Positions 35,288-46,862 of a stretch of DNA of 64,000 bases are shown here, piece after piece; within the stretch, counting starts at the first letter, position 1; each line of letters begins with the position of its first letter. Where the stretch lies: assembly GCA_963576785.1 (NCBI GenBank), contig OY756142.1, forward strand, positions 2,232,001 through 2,296,000. The letters are read 5' to 3'. Both the position numbers and the translations under genes were made by a program. The notes beneath the pieces are model-generated. The model was not told the DNA's origin. It ran no database searches and saw only the letters and a program-made list of their open reading frames with translations. Source of the stretch: Chlorophyllum brunneum (lineage: Eukaryota > Basidiomycota > Agaricomycetes > Agaricales > Agaricaceae).

Positions 35288-36085
35288 TCACCAAGGAATT
35301 TCTTCACCTGCCCAATCCCAAATCTTGCCCCTCTGTTTTGTTTGCAAATTTTCCACGACATTCACCAAGTTCTCCGCAGCGTCCTGCGCTTCAAACACTT
35401 CGTTCTTCGTGGCCGACTTCCAATACCCTCTGCTCAAATCTGTCTTGACTGTTCCCGGGTGAACTCCTACGCAAATTGACTGGCTCTTGTTCATTACCAA
35501 TTGATTATCGAACGTCTTGATAACCTGGTTGAGAGCCGCTTTGGACGAGCGATATGAAAACCATCCACCGCGATGATTGTCGGCAATAGATCCGACTCGC
35601 GCCGTAATATGAACCCATTTCGACGGAACGGCAACACTGAACCTGGGACTAGCGGGCGGAAGGAAGCGCGAGAAGTGTTTAATGATAAGAAGATGTGAGA
35701 TGACGTTGATTTGATATGTTTCTTTCAATTGATCCCAATCAAGATCCGCTGGCTGCTTTTCCGGGAATAGGACGCCGCCGGTGATAAAAGCGGTGTGGAT
35801 GTAGGGATTGTCCCACTGGTATTTCGACAACGTGGTTTCAAGAGAAGTGGCGGCTTGGCGGATGGAGTCCTCGGACGTGAGGTCCAGGCGAAGGAGGTTG
35901 AGGCGCGTGGGATCGACGTCGCGCTTGATGCCATCGAGGATGAGTTCCTTAATCTCGCCTTCGCTTCTGTGGGTGCGGTGGGTTGCGAACACGGGGTAAT
36001 TGGTGGTCTTGAGGAACTGGCGGGTGAGGGCGACGGAGAGGCCACGGGTTGCACCTGGGGCGACGAAGACGAAAGGACTGGGCAT
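35288..36085 (-). CDS. Short-chain dehydrogenase/reductase
   Basis: A single exon of 265 residues. Seen: a nucleotide-binding start VFVAPGATRGLSVAL, a variant of the classical TGxxxGxG turn with Pro in place of Thr; an NNAG-equivalent region reading FITGGVLFP; the active-site Tyr and Lys in WFSYRSSKAALNQVIKTF; and VHPGTVKTDLSRGYW after it. The Ser of the catalytic triad should lie in the VHITARVGSIADNH segment. The family uses NAD(P)H on carbonyls or alcohols; the substrate is unknown. The sequence resembles the CsgA-like, C-factor type of short-chain dehydrogenase. The ATG at 36085 is preferred over one at 36127 because it starts at the fold. Confidence 0.85.
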   Translation of the reverse strand: MPSPFVFVAPGATRGLSVALTRQFLKTTNYPVFATHRTHRSEGEIKELILDGIKRDVDPTRLNLLRLDLTSEDSIRQAATSLETTLSKYQWDNPYIHTAFITGGVLFPEKQPADLDWDQLKETYQINVISHLLIIKHFSRFLPPASPRFSVAVPSKWVHITARVGSIADNHRGGWFSYRSSKAALNQVIKTFDNQLVMNKSQSICVGVHPGTVKTDLSRGYWKSATKNEVFEAQDAAENLVNVVENLQTKQRGKIWDWAGEEIPW

Positions 36086-36270
36086 TGGTTGGGACAGAGC
36101 GAGATGAGACACTTCCGCTCGCCCCACCCAACTATATGCTGGTACTCCATCACGTGCAGAGGCAAAACAATCGGATTAGTGTGAAGGTACAGATACAGTC
36201 CCCAGTACAAGTATTCACCCAAGAAATATACACCTTGAATAATGCCATAGTTCCACACCCGTATATATTA

Positions 36271-37050
36271 TTATTCCGTCGAGTCCCACTCCCGTACGTC
36301 TGCCTTCAGCCGGCCAATGATCTGATTCATCCGTTCCACCTCGCGAGTCGTGTGGCTCTGTAGTTCGCGAATCCTTTCCTCAAGTTCGACAATGCGGTCC
36401 AGCACCTTTGACTGTCCAGGGCTAAGAATTGTTTTGTTCGACCGACGCTTCTTATTGAGCTTCGCCGGTGGCTCATGCCCGTCATCATCATACTCATCAT
36501 CGTCTCCGCTTTGAGCGTTAGTTGGCGCTTTACCAGATGTTGCCTTGCGTTTCGGGCGCACCGACCATGAGGAGCTACTGGAGGCTTGGTTTGGTTGCGG
36601 AGGTTGCGATATACCCTTGGCGGCGGCGGCGGCGAGTATTGCCAATCGTGTTGCTGCGGAGACGGAAATTAGAATCAATCCCTTTTCAAAGCGTGAAAAC
36701 CCGCACCATGCCTGCCGCGCGCTGGTCCCGTGGCATTCGAGCACTTTTGCTTCAGTTTTTTGCAGTATTCACAGCGAGATCCCGCTATGCCTTTGCATGT
36801 CCGGTTCATCCGCACACATCGCTCACAGGGTTTAGGGGGATAGACGGTCGCCATTTGCTGAAAACGACAGGTGAGCGTATACGAACGAGGAGGCGCGATG
36901 CACGCTCTGTAAAGGAACCGAACGCACGCTCAATCTCAGCCCTTCAGGTGGCTTCATCTGATGCTCTTCCTCCGGCTCTGAGGATTCTAGTTCGTCGTTG
37001 AGCTCGGGATCGTCCTCCACTCGCGAGCTGGACCGGAAAGAGTTGTCCAT
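36271..37050 (-). CDS. Cys-cluster plus coiled-coil protein, possible transcription factor
   Basis: Exons 37050-36928, 36857-36707 and 36653-36271 give 218 residues. An acidic N-terminus precedes the cluster CERCVRMNRTCKGIAGSRCE followed by YCKKLKQKCS, i.e. six Cys spaced as in a fungal Zn2Cys6-like motif variant common in basidiomycetes. Then comes a short Ala run from a GCC/GGC repeat, a basic RPKRKATS stretch, an acidic patch, KKRRSNK and a C-terminal leucine-zipper-like helix (VLDRIVELEERIRELQSH). This suggests a dimeric nuclear DNA- or protein-binding factor; targets are unknown. A palindrome GTTACGTAAC lies 391 bases upstream. Confidence 0.75.
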
Positions 37051-38047
37051 CCACGATTGGGAACTGGTGGTTCAAGGTCAAGTTGGGTCAGGTTGGCGCT
37101 TTTGCTATTCACCCATGGGTGCCGCTGATGTTAAACAAGAACAAGCGTCGACAAATGCAGACTGATCCTGAGAAATGCCATCACCTTAGATTAATTACCT
37201 TTACTCGTTTCGGAAGAAATAGGTTATAATGTCGCGTGTAGGACCTTCGGGCGAGATGCTGTGGCTCCCATATCACATATCGCCCAGAAAGCGCGCTCTC
37301 GCGCACGGTTTTGGCTCAGGAAGACCACGTCAGTAGAGAGCGTTGATACTGAGATCCCGAGGTTCTGTTGGTGTCTGACGACAGCCATTCAACGCCAAAC
37401 ATGTCGGGTCCAGATGGGGCGCAAGGGCGGATGTGTTACGGTTACGTAACAGCGCAACCCCTTACGTATGTAACGCCAGGGAATGCCAGGTGCAAAACAT
37501 CCGTGATATGCCTGTATAGGGGTTCCATTTGACTGGAGAAGAGATAACGCCCAAAGAACGAGTGGGCGCGCACGTAGTGTGAAGGCAAGCGCATGAGGAC
37601 CGCATGTTGACCATCCACTGCCTAATCAGAAAATTTTTCAGTGTTTACTCTGGAGTAAGTAACCAAACAGGCGACTAATCCCTTCCAAGGGTCGTCAACA
37701 ATGATAATTCAGTCGCCAATAACTGGCTCCGTCATGAAACTGTGACTAGTCCGGTATTCGGGTTGAACCTGCCGCTGTAGGCTTCTCATTTGCCTCAGTT
37801 GATCCACGCGTCCAACCAACATGCCTCCATGCTTCGGTATTACCTTCGCATTATCACCATTTGTTTCAGACGTACTTGTCCATCAGTTCCCGCACGCATG
37901 AAACAAGGTCAACGTTTTGAGGTCCATTTGGTCTTGTCAAAAACACGGTGTATACCAGTCCTGTCAATCCCTTCTCATGACTCCGACAGTATCATGGTTC
38001 TCTGGTTCTTGAGAGTAGGTTCCCTCGACTCCATACCCGCCAGCCCT
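37051..38047. other. Intergenic region upstream of the Cys-cluster gene
   Basis: About 1 kb without a supported gene. It contains the TTACG-rich motif cluster described at 37436-37474 and short open frames only. It separates the Cys-cluster gene from the SFR1 3' end, both on the minus strand. Confidence 0.45.
37436..37474. promoter_or_regulatory. Cluster of TTACG motifs with perfect palindrome GTTACGTAAC
   Basis: Within 40 bases are GTTACG, the perfect 10-base palindrome GTTACGTAAC (37441-37450) and TTACGTATGTAACG. TTACGTAA-type sites are classical targets of bZIP factors such as Yap-type or C/EBP-like proteins. The cluster is about 390 bases upstream of the minus-strand Cys-cluster gene start, so it is a candidate upstream element; binding is not shown. 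Confidence 0.4.
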
Positions 38048-39843
38048 TCAGACTTCGCCGGTAACCTCCTTGAAGGCCTCCTCTTCATCATCCCATCCTA
38101 GGGTCTGTGGATCGATCCCAAGCTGTCGAAGCATTGTTCCAAGCGTATCATGGGGTCTATCGGGATCTTCATCTTCCTCTAGCACCTTCATCAAATCAAC
38201 CCTTTCCCTTGTGTCGGTTCCTTCCGTTCCATTGTCGGCATTCCCGGAATGAGGGTTCAGATTTTCTTCCCCTTTACACCGCTTGTCATTACCCATCTCC
38301 CACCCCCAACTTTCTCGGACCGATCTTTTGCCACCGATGGGCGAGCAATCGTTGTCGAGTCCGTTTTGAACATTATCTTTCACATTTGCCCACACTTCCC
38401 AAGCGACTTCTCGTCCAGCCTCGGTCCATTTGGCAATCAGGTCACGCAACGATTCTCCCTGGTTGTCTTCCTTGACTTTGATTGCCCGCTTCAGGACCTG
38501 AAGCTTCCTCTCCAGCATTTGAATAGTTGGTGTAAGGCGAATAAACGAGCTAAACTCTCGTGTATCGCGCGAGATGAGAGGAGATTTGAATTGAATGGCC
38601 GCTCTTGCCGTGCTGTGTTTACTCCGATCCTCTCTCTCTGCCATCTGTGGGTTTTTCCTCATATTTTGTGTTCCACCCTTCGCTATAATGTATGGTGGAG
38701 TCGCGCTCTTTACTTCCTCAGGAGGCATTTTCTCCGGTTGATCGTGTTTGACAGCGACAAGTCTAGGTGGACGAAAAGGCCTAGACAACTTCTCGTGCTG
38801 CTTTCTCTGGGCGGCTGCTGTGGGATGCTTCGGGTTCGGAAGTGCATGATGAATGATCTACCGTTGAATCAGCTCCATTTTAAAATTGATGCCTCAATAT
38901 GCGCACTCTCTCTTCCTGATCTACGTTTGGTCCACATACCACCCCTGTCGGTTCATCCGTTGATCGTGGTAACGGTACACCATCACTATCGGACTCGGAT
39001 CCCTTGGGCACATTACCCGCACCAGACTTGCAGGGCAACTTCACCAAGAATAGCTGAGGTCTCGCGCTTTCTGGCGTAGCTGAGAGAATTAATGACGGCG
39101 GGCTCGACGAAACAGGGGGTGGGCTGGAGGTCAGAGGACTTGAGGGAACTAGCACTGGACTCGATGATTGTCGGATTGGTATGGGGTTGGATGTATTGGG
39201 ACCCCCCGCGAAAAGCAACGGGCTAGAGGGTGTAATTGGGCTGGAAGGTTGGTAGTCGTAAAGCGTATCTCCCGCCGAGTTACCAGGCACTCCTGGAGCT
39301 CCTCCATTAACTCCTTCAGCCGTCACAGGATCTGGGCTTGAGGGCGGGGTTTCCTCGTGACTTCGGTGGATGGTGTCTATCGGTGAGTAAAATAAACTCG
39401 TCATACTCGTGTCTCCCACACTCGCTGCATCCGCACTCAGAGACGGCAGACACAAGGTTTCTTCGATTCTAACACACTCTAAATCTCTCCCTCCGTCCAC
39501 CATGGAGTTATCCCGGAGACGCTTTGGCGGATCTGAAACGGGCTCCCCCACGTGTGACTGGTGGTGCATATATGCACCTTCGGGTACCCCATCACCATTT
39601 CCGAACCTGTGGCATACGTTAAAGCAGCCTCTTGTGCTGACTGACCTGGCGACCGGCCCACCTTAGTCCCTCGCCGGGATCAGCATTTCCAGTATCAAGG
39701 ATAGCTTTCGGTATTGTCAGTAAAATTTTAACATCGGTCCGTTTGAAAGGTTGTGGAGAATAGTTTATTTCATCCACGACTTTCTGGTCATGACCAAAGA
39801 GGGATTCATCTTCGGCTGCTGACGGAGGGCTGGAGGTTGGCAA
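38048..39843 (-). CDS. SFR1: Swi5-dependent recombination mediator Sfr1/Mei5
   Basis: Partner of Swi5 that stabilises Rad51 and Dmc1 filaments in homologous recombination. Exons 39843-39646, 39557-38940 and 38827-38048 join in frame to 531 residues. The first 330 residues are Ser/Pro-rich and disordered, as usual for Sfr1 N-termini that bind DNA and Rad51. Then come a basic RPFRPPRLVAVKHD element and the conserved helical core IQMLERKLQVLKRAIKVKED and LRDLIAKWTEAGREVAWEVW, followed by an acidic tail with TMLRQLGIDPQTLGWDDEEE. The leucine-rich coil plus the KW(T/R)xAxxE(V/A)AxE motif is the Sfr1 signature. The first junction has an alternative acceptor, so the N-terminal part is less certain than the core. 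Confidence 0.8.
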
Positions 39844-40054
39844 TGAGCAGCTGGAATGTTTAAAAGCTTTGGGAAGTCAAAACCCTGTTACAATCCCTGG
39901 AAGCCGTGTGTCTGTCGTGCAACTTCCATTCTCCGTGGAGAGTTCGAACATTTAAGGTTGGTGGTACGAGCTAAGAGCTGAGCGCTGGATTGATGTTGAG
40001 TGTAAATAGGACAAGGTTCTATGGAAGATCGCGTGACATCATGGTAAACTGGGA

Positions 40055-41279
40055 TCAATCGACAGCTGTACTTTGTCCGTCTGTGAATCCGGTAGGTATT
40101 GTCGACAATATCGTATCTACTCCAGCCAACTCACTGGGCAGCAAGAAAGATGGCTCGTCCTTCTGTCTTCCTCCCAATATGTGAAATCGGTTGTTCAGGA
40201 GTACCAACAATGACATGGCGTATAGCTTTCCGATTGAAAGCCCAGGAATCACGAAAAATCCACCAGGGGCAAACAAGAACGTCAAAACAAACGATACTGA
40301 CACGGCAGCTAGACGTAAATTTAGCTCCAGTAGCGCCCATTTATACAGCCCGCCCAATATACTGACCAGTGAGAGAACCAGTTTCAAGTATCAGCCTCAT
40401 AAGCCTCGATACACGGATGCGACTATATCCGGCGCTGGGTTTGACCTTTAGCAGCTGTGCACGCTGATTAATACAGTCATCCGGAAGGTGAGGTAAAGGC
40501 TCACGTAGAAGACCATATAGACAGCGATCAGAACGTCGCAAGCGCTGCTCACACAACTCCATAGCTATACGCTGACCAGTCGTCATAGTCACATAAGACA
40601 TGTGTTTTATGCTGCTTACCAGACTACCAATGAAACCAAGACTATTCATTGACTGTGTCCCGCTTCCCTCACCTTTGCTGCTGAGCTGGCCGGTATATGT
40701 TCCCGCTGCCACCATGATTGCCCCCGCCCATTGAAGTGCGGCAAGCTGATTAAAAGGACGCGTCTTGAGCTTTGATGATAGGAAAGCGACCATGTTCCCG
40801 CTCACCGTGAACAAGAAGGCGGGGACGAAGGCACCCCTTGTCAAGATGCGAATTCGATGGGCATAGAAGACCTGGACAGCGCACGCTACTACGTCCATGA
40901 CTCTGAGATGAGAGACCAACAAGGTGAGGATGTTCAGGACATACCTAAAGATCCACAAATCGGAATGGTAAAGTTCATCTGCACTCCCTCAGTCCAGTCC
41001 GACTCCCCACTGGGCATATTGGGTCTGATATAACCGTATCTCGTACTGTAGAGGAGGAACAAGTCGTGGATGGCGAGTCCCGTCTGGGCTGTTCCGATGA
41101 GATAGATGCCGTAGACAAGGCATTGCAGAATAACGTGGTCATTGGGAAAGGCGAGATAATATAAATCTTTGGGGAGTGGGTGAATTGGTTGGAAGGTAAG
41201 GTCAAATTAAAGGGGAAAGCATACATGTCTGTATAGTTGTAACTCCAAAGAGAAAAACGTCCAGACAAAACCCGATGAG
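40055..41279 (-). CDS. DUF6534 seven-helix membrane protein, looks intact
   Basis: Read leftward: LIGFCLDVFLFGVTTIQT; YLYYLAFPNDHVILQCLVYG and GIYLIGTAQTGLAIHDLFLL; VQMNFTIPICGSL; CAVQVFYAHRIRILTRGAFV; QLAALQWAGAIMVAAGTYTG; LWSCVSSACDVLIAVYMVFY; VSRLMRLILETGSLT; and GLSIGKLYAMSLLVLLNNRF, with a stop at 40055. All family segments are present and introns keep frame, including the phase-1 intron splitting Tyr after IQT. The protein should have seven membrane helices and a short charged C-tail. Family function is unknown; a receptor-like or transporter role is only a guess. The first, poorly conserved exon upstream of 41279 (possibly near 41345-41430) was not resolved. Confidence 0.75.
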
Positions 41280-42429
41280 CTGCGGATTGCAAATTCCTCA
41301 AATGTTAGTGCAAGGAACTGATTGTCTGAGCTCAACAGCGCACCATAGGTCCGAGAACCAGCTGAAGTAGTCTGACTTTGTATGTCTGAATCAGAACAGC
41401 AGTCAAGAGCCTGCACGATTGACTCGCCTATCAAAGGAAGGCATGGCAGGTAGGCTCCTTGGTTAGGAGGATTCTTCCTTTGAAGAGATGAGAGCCAGGA
41501 CCGCTGGAATATTTATAAGGCGACGCTCTGTCGTCGGCGCTATGGCAAAGACCAATGTCAAAAAAACGCGTTGAGGGTTGTCCACATGAGGGGGACCACC
41601 GCAGGAACCGGTTGGAGCGGGACAAGGATCGACTTGATTCCAATTATGGGAAGGTAAGTAATATTTTATGTAGTCGTTCTGACTGAAATCCGCTCCTCAT
41701 AGGAGATCATGTTACCATCGCTTATCCCCATCCGGAGCGCGAGCATGGTCCCTTTGGACCATGTGCCTGGCGTTGTGGGACTGCGACAGTCCCACTATGC
41801 TGCAGCATAAGCTCTTATCCCTATCTAATTCATCCAGTACTTGGTGATGTTATGATAGAATTTGATGCTTCTTTCGGCGACCGGTAAGTGTATGTGTACG
41901 TATAAATTCTTTTCATGACGGGATTCAGTAACTAGTACAGGAGTGGGGGTTCATACAATTTGTTTATACACTACACTACGATGTGTCGCATATTGGTGAG
42001 AACAGGATGTGATACTCCGTAGAGTTTACTGCACGAGAGCCTGGTTGTTCATCATCCAGGAGCAAGTCTGGTCGCCGGGACGCAGGACAACACAATTATC
42101 CAGCTGCAAGTGTTTCAGCTACATTACGTCTCAATTGTATTGCACGTTCACCAATGAGGGAACCTGCCTCAACCATAAAACCTGAGTCTGGATGCCCACG
42201 AATGGCCATACCTAGTGAAACCTCCAGCTCAAGGAAGCCGAGACTCAGGGGCTAACGAATATGTATTCAGCTCTTAAAGTCTTCAGCTCTTTCGTAGGAG
42301 TCTGTGTATGTGGCTACTAATGCGGGAACTCTGTAGCCGTACCGGGGCGCGATGAGTAGGTGCAGTGGAAGGGCCAATAAATCTATTGTGGTCCGTTTTC
42401 TGCCTCGCGGCTAAAGGTTCCGAGCCTTG
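41280..42429. other. Gene-poor stretch, 1.15 kb
   Basis: The right-hand 150 bases probably include the first exon and promoter of the DUF6534 gene read leftward from here. A minus-strand frame at 41431-41643 has no family resemblance. Nothing else is recognised up to the DUF6534 remnant at 42430. Confidence 0.4.
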
Positions 42430-42720
42430 ATTGTCGGGGCCACCCTGCTATTCGGTTCCAGGATGCCACCGATCCATTGAAATGCCGCTATTTGCTTCAC
42501 AAGATGAGGAGCGATGTCACTGTGGCGTTCCTCTACCAAGGCCAAAAAGCTAGGAATTTCTCAGCTGAAATATGCGTCCTATGTGTAGGTTGTAGACTGT
42601 GTAACACCCCACCCACATAGAAGGGAAGCCGAATAGAACGACAGGTAGGATACGTAGAAGTAGAACACCAAGGACCAAAGGGCACCTGAACAAAATAATG
42701 TGTTGCTCCACATCTGAATG
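42430..42720 (-). pseudogene. Remnant of a DUF6534 gene
   Basis: Only short matches remain. On the minus strand near 42460-42500 a frame reads FQWIGGILEPNSR, similar to LQWAGAIMVAAGT of the copy 1.8 kb away, and near 42640-42690 another frame reads FYFYVSYLSFYSA, resembling the helix that follows VQ.FYAYRI in the family. The segments are in different frames with stops between them. This is a weak call based on short similarity in the expected order and on the neighbouring copy. Confidence 0.3.
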
Positions 42721-42832
42721 AAGCCCATCGCCCTAGGAAATAACGTGACCAAATACAAGTCAAATTCGCGTGCGGTCCGGCGTAACCCGCTCTAAATACT
42801 TTCTGGTGTTATCACAACGCACAACCGAAATA

Positions 42833-44177
42833 ATGACGAAGCACAGCAAAAACAACACGGCTTCTTCCATCTTCAGTTATGCAGAGCGCAAGAAGACGGA
42901 ATATGGTACGCAAAAGGTACGCAATGCGTCTTTTCCTTGGTGTGCCCTCCCTCGACGCCATTCATGATAGCAACGCCTTGGGAACGAGTCAATGCGTCGA
43001 TTTGATGCTTGTGCATTATGTTTGAATCGTGCCAGAGAACCGCTAGCCTGTGACGAGGGTCATCTTTTCTGCAAGGAGTGCGTCTACACTGACCTATGTG
43101 AGCGTGCCGGGGTCGAACCTCTATCCGTTATTGACATATTCAGTGACGCAAAAGAAAGATATCAAGCGCCAGAAAGAAAGACTAGAAGCGTGGAAACGGG
43201 AAAGCGAGGAAGAGAAAATCAAGGCGCGGGAAGCTGCTCGTGAACGTGTGTTATTCGAGTTCGAGAACAACCAGTTGGGCTTGGCGGTGCGACCAACAGA
43301 AATCAGGACCAAGAACAGAGCATTCGCTGAAGGTGGCAAGACGAATGGTGATTTGTGCGGTCTATCGGCGAGGATGTTCATCTGATTCCTGTAGGCAGGG
43401 GTACGAAACGCAAATTTGAGTTTGATGCTTCAGCGGTTGAGAGACTACAACGGGAAGCTGAGGAGGCTGCTATGCGCAAGATAGAAAAGGAGCAGGCCGA
43501 AGCCTTGAAAAGCAAATTACCAGATTTTTGGTTACCCTCCCTGACGCCGACTTATACCTCAACCGGACCGCCAACGTCCCTTGGGCAGGTTAAAATCCAG
43601 ACGATGTGTCGAGGGGGCAACCCAGTTCATTCCTTGTCGTGGGCCCTCTTTTTTTCGCTGGGCATAGGCTCTGATCCTGACTTGATAATAGGTTGAAGAG
43701 CTTGTCCCCCGTCAAGTTCACCTTCTACGAGGGATCATCTCACCGCCCTGGATCCAAAATGTTACCCACCAATGATTCCGACACTTTAAAAACGAGTTCT
43801 CAAACAAAGGAGTCGGAGCCCATGTGCCCAGCTTGTAAAAAGCAACTGTCGAACAATATATTGATCTTCAGTGAGTAGCTGATGCTATCTTCTCATCAAT
43901 GCCAACGAGATGTAATGTATCTTCTTCAGTGATGAAACCTTGCGGTCACGTCACCTGTAAGACCTGTTCAGACACCCTTGTACAAGCATCGAAGCAGTGC
44001 ATAGTCTGTGACACGCAGCTAGGGGACAAAGGTATACTCGAGCTCAAGCGGGAAGGTAAGCTATTGACTCACCGGGTCCCCTGTATTCTCACTGCACTTG
44101 TATGGTTTTTAGGCACTGGATTTGCTGGCGGGGGTATTGCTGAAACATCCAAAATGGGAGTTGCGTTCCAAGGATAG
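42833..44177 (+). CDS. NOSIP-like RING/U-box E3 ubiquitin ligase
   Basis: Exons 42833-42916, 42989-43097, 43144-43347, 43395-43638, 43692-43870, 43930-44055 and 44113-44177 give 336 residues. The N-terminus MTKHSKNNTASSIFSYAERK is the family signature, followed by a split RING/U-box half (CALCLNRAREPLACDEGHLF and CKECVYTDL), a long charged coiled coil (TQKKDIKRQKERLEAWKRES), DFWLPSLTPTYT, LKSLSPVKFTFYEG and a second RING-like half (CPACKKQLSNN, MKPCGHVTCKTCSDTLVQAS, CIVCDTQLGDKG). It ends GTGFAGGGIAETSKMGVAFQ, matching the NOSIP C-terminus. In animals NOSIP binds NO synthase; fungal versions are nuclear and spliceosome-associated. Confidence 0.9.
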
Positions 44178-45028
44178 ATCTCTGTTGCTTAGTCCTCCCT
44201 GGCGCATATCTTTCCTCTTCTCACTGTAGTTGGCAATGTCATTGCTCTTCCAGGATTGTAGTGGGCATGCGACTGGTCATCATCTCCGTCATGCCCAACA
44301 AACCAGACATTTAGCACGACTTCTGCCGAATTGATTATTTCCAGCCATCACCCCATTTATTCGCAGTGGGACTCCACAAGCACAAGTCGTCCCAGTTTGA
44401 AATTAGACCAATTTCGCTCTTCCTGGTTCTTGCCCGGTATTCGTATGTGTGGCTATTTATTGCCGAGTGGTCTGTGATAGCTTCCTCCGCTTCCTCCTCC
44501 ACTTCTCTACTCTGCCCTGGGAATTTGACTCTGATTAGAATCACACGAACTGCGTACGGCGCCGACGCCTCATGATATTCTGAGGAATGGAGGCCCAATC
44601 TTTCGCTGTCGAGGGCAACTACCTCTTTCCATAACGACGATCTTGTGCTCACTTTGCAATGGCGTAGTAACAAACAGTGCTTCTTTTCAGAAGGTAACAA
44701 CAGGAATATCACACTCCACAGGAGATCCACCTACTGGACGTGTCTACCATCGCAATAATAGCAATCGGCGCGCGTTCCTCTACACAGGAAACTGAGCCTG
44801 TTCGCTTTCTCGTGATTCCCGTTACACTTCCTAGGATCTTAGGTTTTGTTGTCCTGCGCAAGTCCTATTATTATCAGACAGAGTTACACGAGGAATCTAT
44901 CAGCTTGAACTGATCTATAGGTGCTGTCGTGCAGATATAAAGTGGAGAGGTGGAGCTGGCAACTGTAGTTTTGTCCCCACTTTCGTGCTGATTTTAGCAG
45001 GCTTTCAGATATCCCCCCTTCGACCAAG
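44178..45028. other. Intergenic stretch upstream of the aspartic protease gene
   Basis: About 850 bases. A minus-strand open frame at 44335-44730 has no ATG start and no family resemblance. The region must hold the NOSIP 3' end and the protease promoter; no defined box was recognised. Confidence 0.45.
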
Positions 45029-46716
45029 ATGCGCTTGTCTTTGGCTTTTGTTGCCTTGCTTGCTGCTGTCCCGACGTTGGCTAATATTGTTCCCCCACAC
45101 ATTGGTACAAAGATCTCACTCACCAAGCGCGCCAACCTGTTCGTGGATGACCAGGGCGTTGTTAAGCCGGAGGCGCTGAGAAACCAGATCACGAAAGCTG
45201 CAAGGTGACTTTGGATAATGAGTGGCGTTCGGAATCCGATGACGCTGACCCCCCCATTTTCGTTAGCAAAGTTAACCGGGGATTCAAAGCATTCCAGAAG
45301 AATACCGGGCAACACCATCCCGATTGCACCCAAACACAGGCGGTGCAAGCAAGAGATACAGGAGCTGATCCCTTGGTCGATGATCAGGAAGCACTATGGC
45401 ACGGGACGATCTCGGTTGGGACACCAGCGAAGCAATTTACGGGTAAGTCCGGGAACCTGGCCTTCGAATCTTCGGAATACTGATCAGCAATATAGTGGAT
45501 TTCGACACCGGTACGTTAAACGAGCGCTCGGTGGAGGGCTGAACCGTCAGTTATAGATAGTATTGATGCGTTGCATTTCTAGGGAGCAGTGATTTATTCT
45601 TGCCCGGTCCAGACTGTGGCAGTACTTGTCAAGGACATCAGGTTTATGATACATCTGCTAGCTCAACTGCTCAGGATCAGGGACAGAGGTTCAGTCTCGC
45701 GTTCGGCGATGGTTCGACTGTCGATGGTGATGTGTTCGAAGATACTGTCACTGTTGCTAGCCTGACGGTAATTATTCGGTTTTCTGCAATTCACCCAGTA
45801 ACCTCATTTATTTTTGCTTCGTGATTCTAGGCGACTGGCCAAGCCGTCGGAGCTGCGACGCAATATTCTAGCGGGTTCGCGGCAAACCAATTCCCTCCCG
45901 ATGGTCTCATGGGAATGGCATTCCCCCAGATTTCCGAGTTCGGAGCAAATCCATTCTTCCAGACTTTAGTTGCCCAGGGAAAGCCCACTGGGGCGCAATT
46001 CAGTTTCAAGCTTGCGGATTCTGGCTCTGAACTGTTCTTGGGTGGTTCAGATAATAGTTTAATCACGGGATCCTTTACCAACGTCCCCGTTACACAGACG
46101 GTAGGTATTCCACGAAGTTGAGTATGATCGGGTTGTTAATGGTATTCCCATAGGGTTTCTGGCAGGTAGACCTGGATAGTGTCAACGCTGGTGGTAGTGC
46201 CGCAGTATCGGGGCTGCAAGGTGTCATCGACACTGGAACCACTCTCATTGTCGCACCTCAGGCACAGGTGGCGGAGTTCTACCAATCTATTCCTGGCTCA
46301 CAGGATGCAGGCCAAGGGCTCTTCACTTGTGAGCTAGCTTTGCGACAGACATGTCCACAGATACTAACCCTTCCAGTCCCTTGCAACAGCGACCCTGGCG
46401 TCAGCTTAACCTTCGGCGGCAAACAATTTGCCGTTCCCGCTAATGTATTCAACCTTGGTCAGGTTTCCTCTGGGTCCTCGGATTGCGTTGGCGGGATCGC
46501 CGGTACGAGTGGGATTAACTGTAAGCCTTACTCCTGCTTTCAGTGTGTGGTGTTTACTGAGGAGTTTGGATAGTTTGGGTCGTTGGTGACGTCTTCCTGA
46601 GAAACGTCTATACCAGTGAGTAGGATCACCTGGCTTGTGCAACATTGATAAGCTTATATTCGACCCCAGAATTCGACGTTGGTGGCAGGCAAGTTGGGTT
46701 CGCAGAGCTTGCTTGA
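45029..46716 (+). CDS. Secreted A1-family aspartic protease (polyporopepsin-like)
   Basis: Nine exons (45029-45204, 45267-45442, 45496-45510, 45583-45767, 45831-46100, 46154-46328, 46377-46520, 46574-46615, 46670-46716) give 409 residues. Signal peptide MRLSLAFVALLAAVPTLA, then a propeptide of about 90 residues with KR, and the mature enzyme from around DTGADPLVDDQEALWHGTIS. Both catalytic Asp motifs are present: VDFDTGSSDLFL and GVIDTGTTLIVAP. Flap region FSLAFGDGSTVDGDVFEDTV and the C-terminal WVVGDVFLRNVYTKFD are intact. The third exon, only 15 bases, encodes VDFDT with the first catalytic Asp. Such proteases digest extracellular protein at acid pH. Confidence 0.93.
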
Positions 46717-46862
46717 AATGGATATCTCGGGATGTGTGAACTTGTCTATGTACACTCTCTTCTTGTTTTCTTTTCCCAGTGTCATGATCTTTCGCGAGTC
46801 AGAATATGATGTTTTATGTATGGCATTGCTCGTATGCACGATCTATAGGGAAGCTAGATCAA

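Noticed and set aside
44335..44730. 131-codon minus-strand frame starting with a hydrophobic segment
   Set aside because: It has no ATG at its start (GTG), no family resemblance and no splice partners; kept only as part of the spacer.
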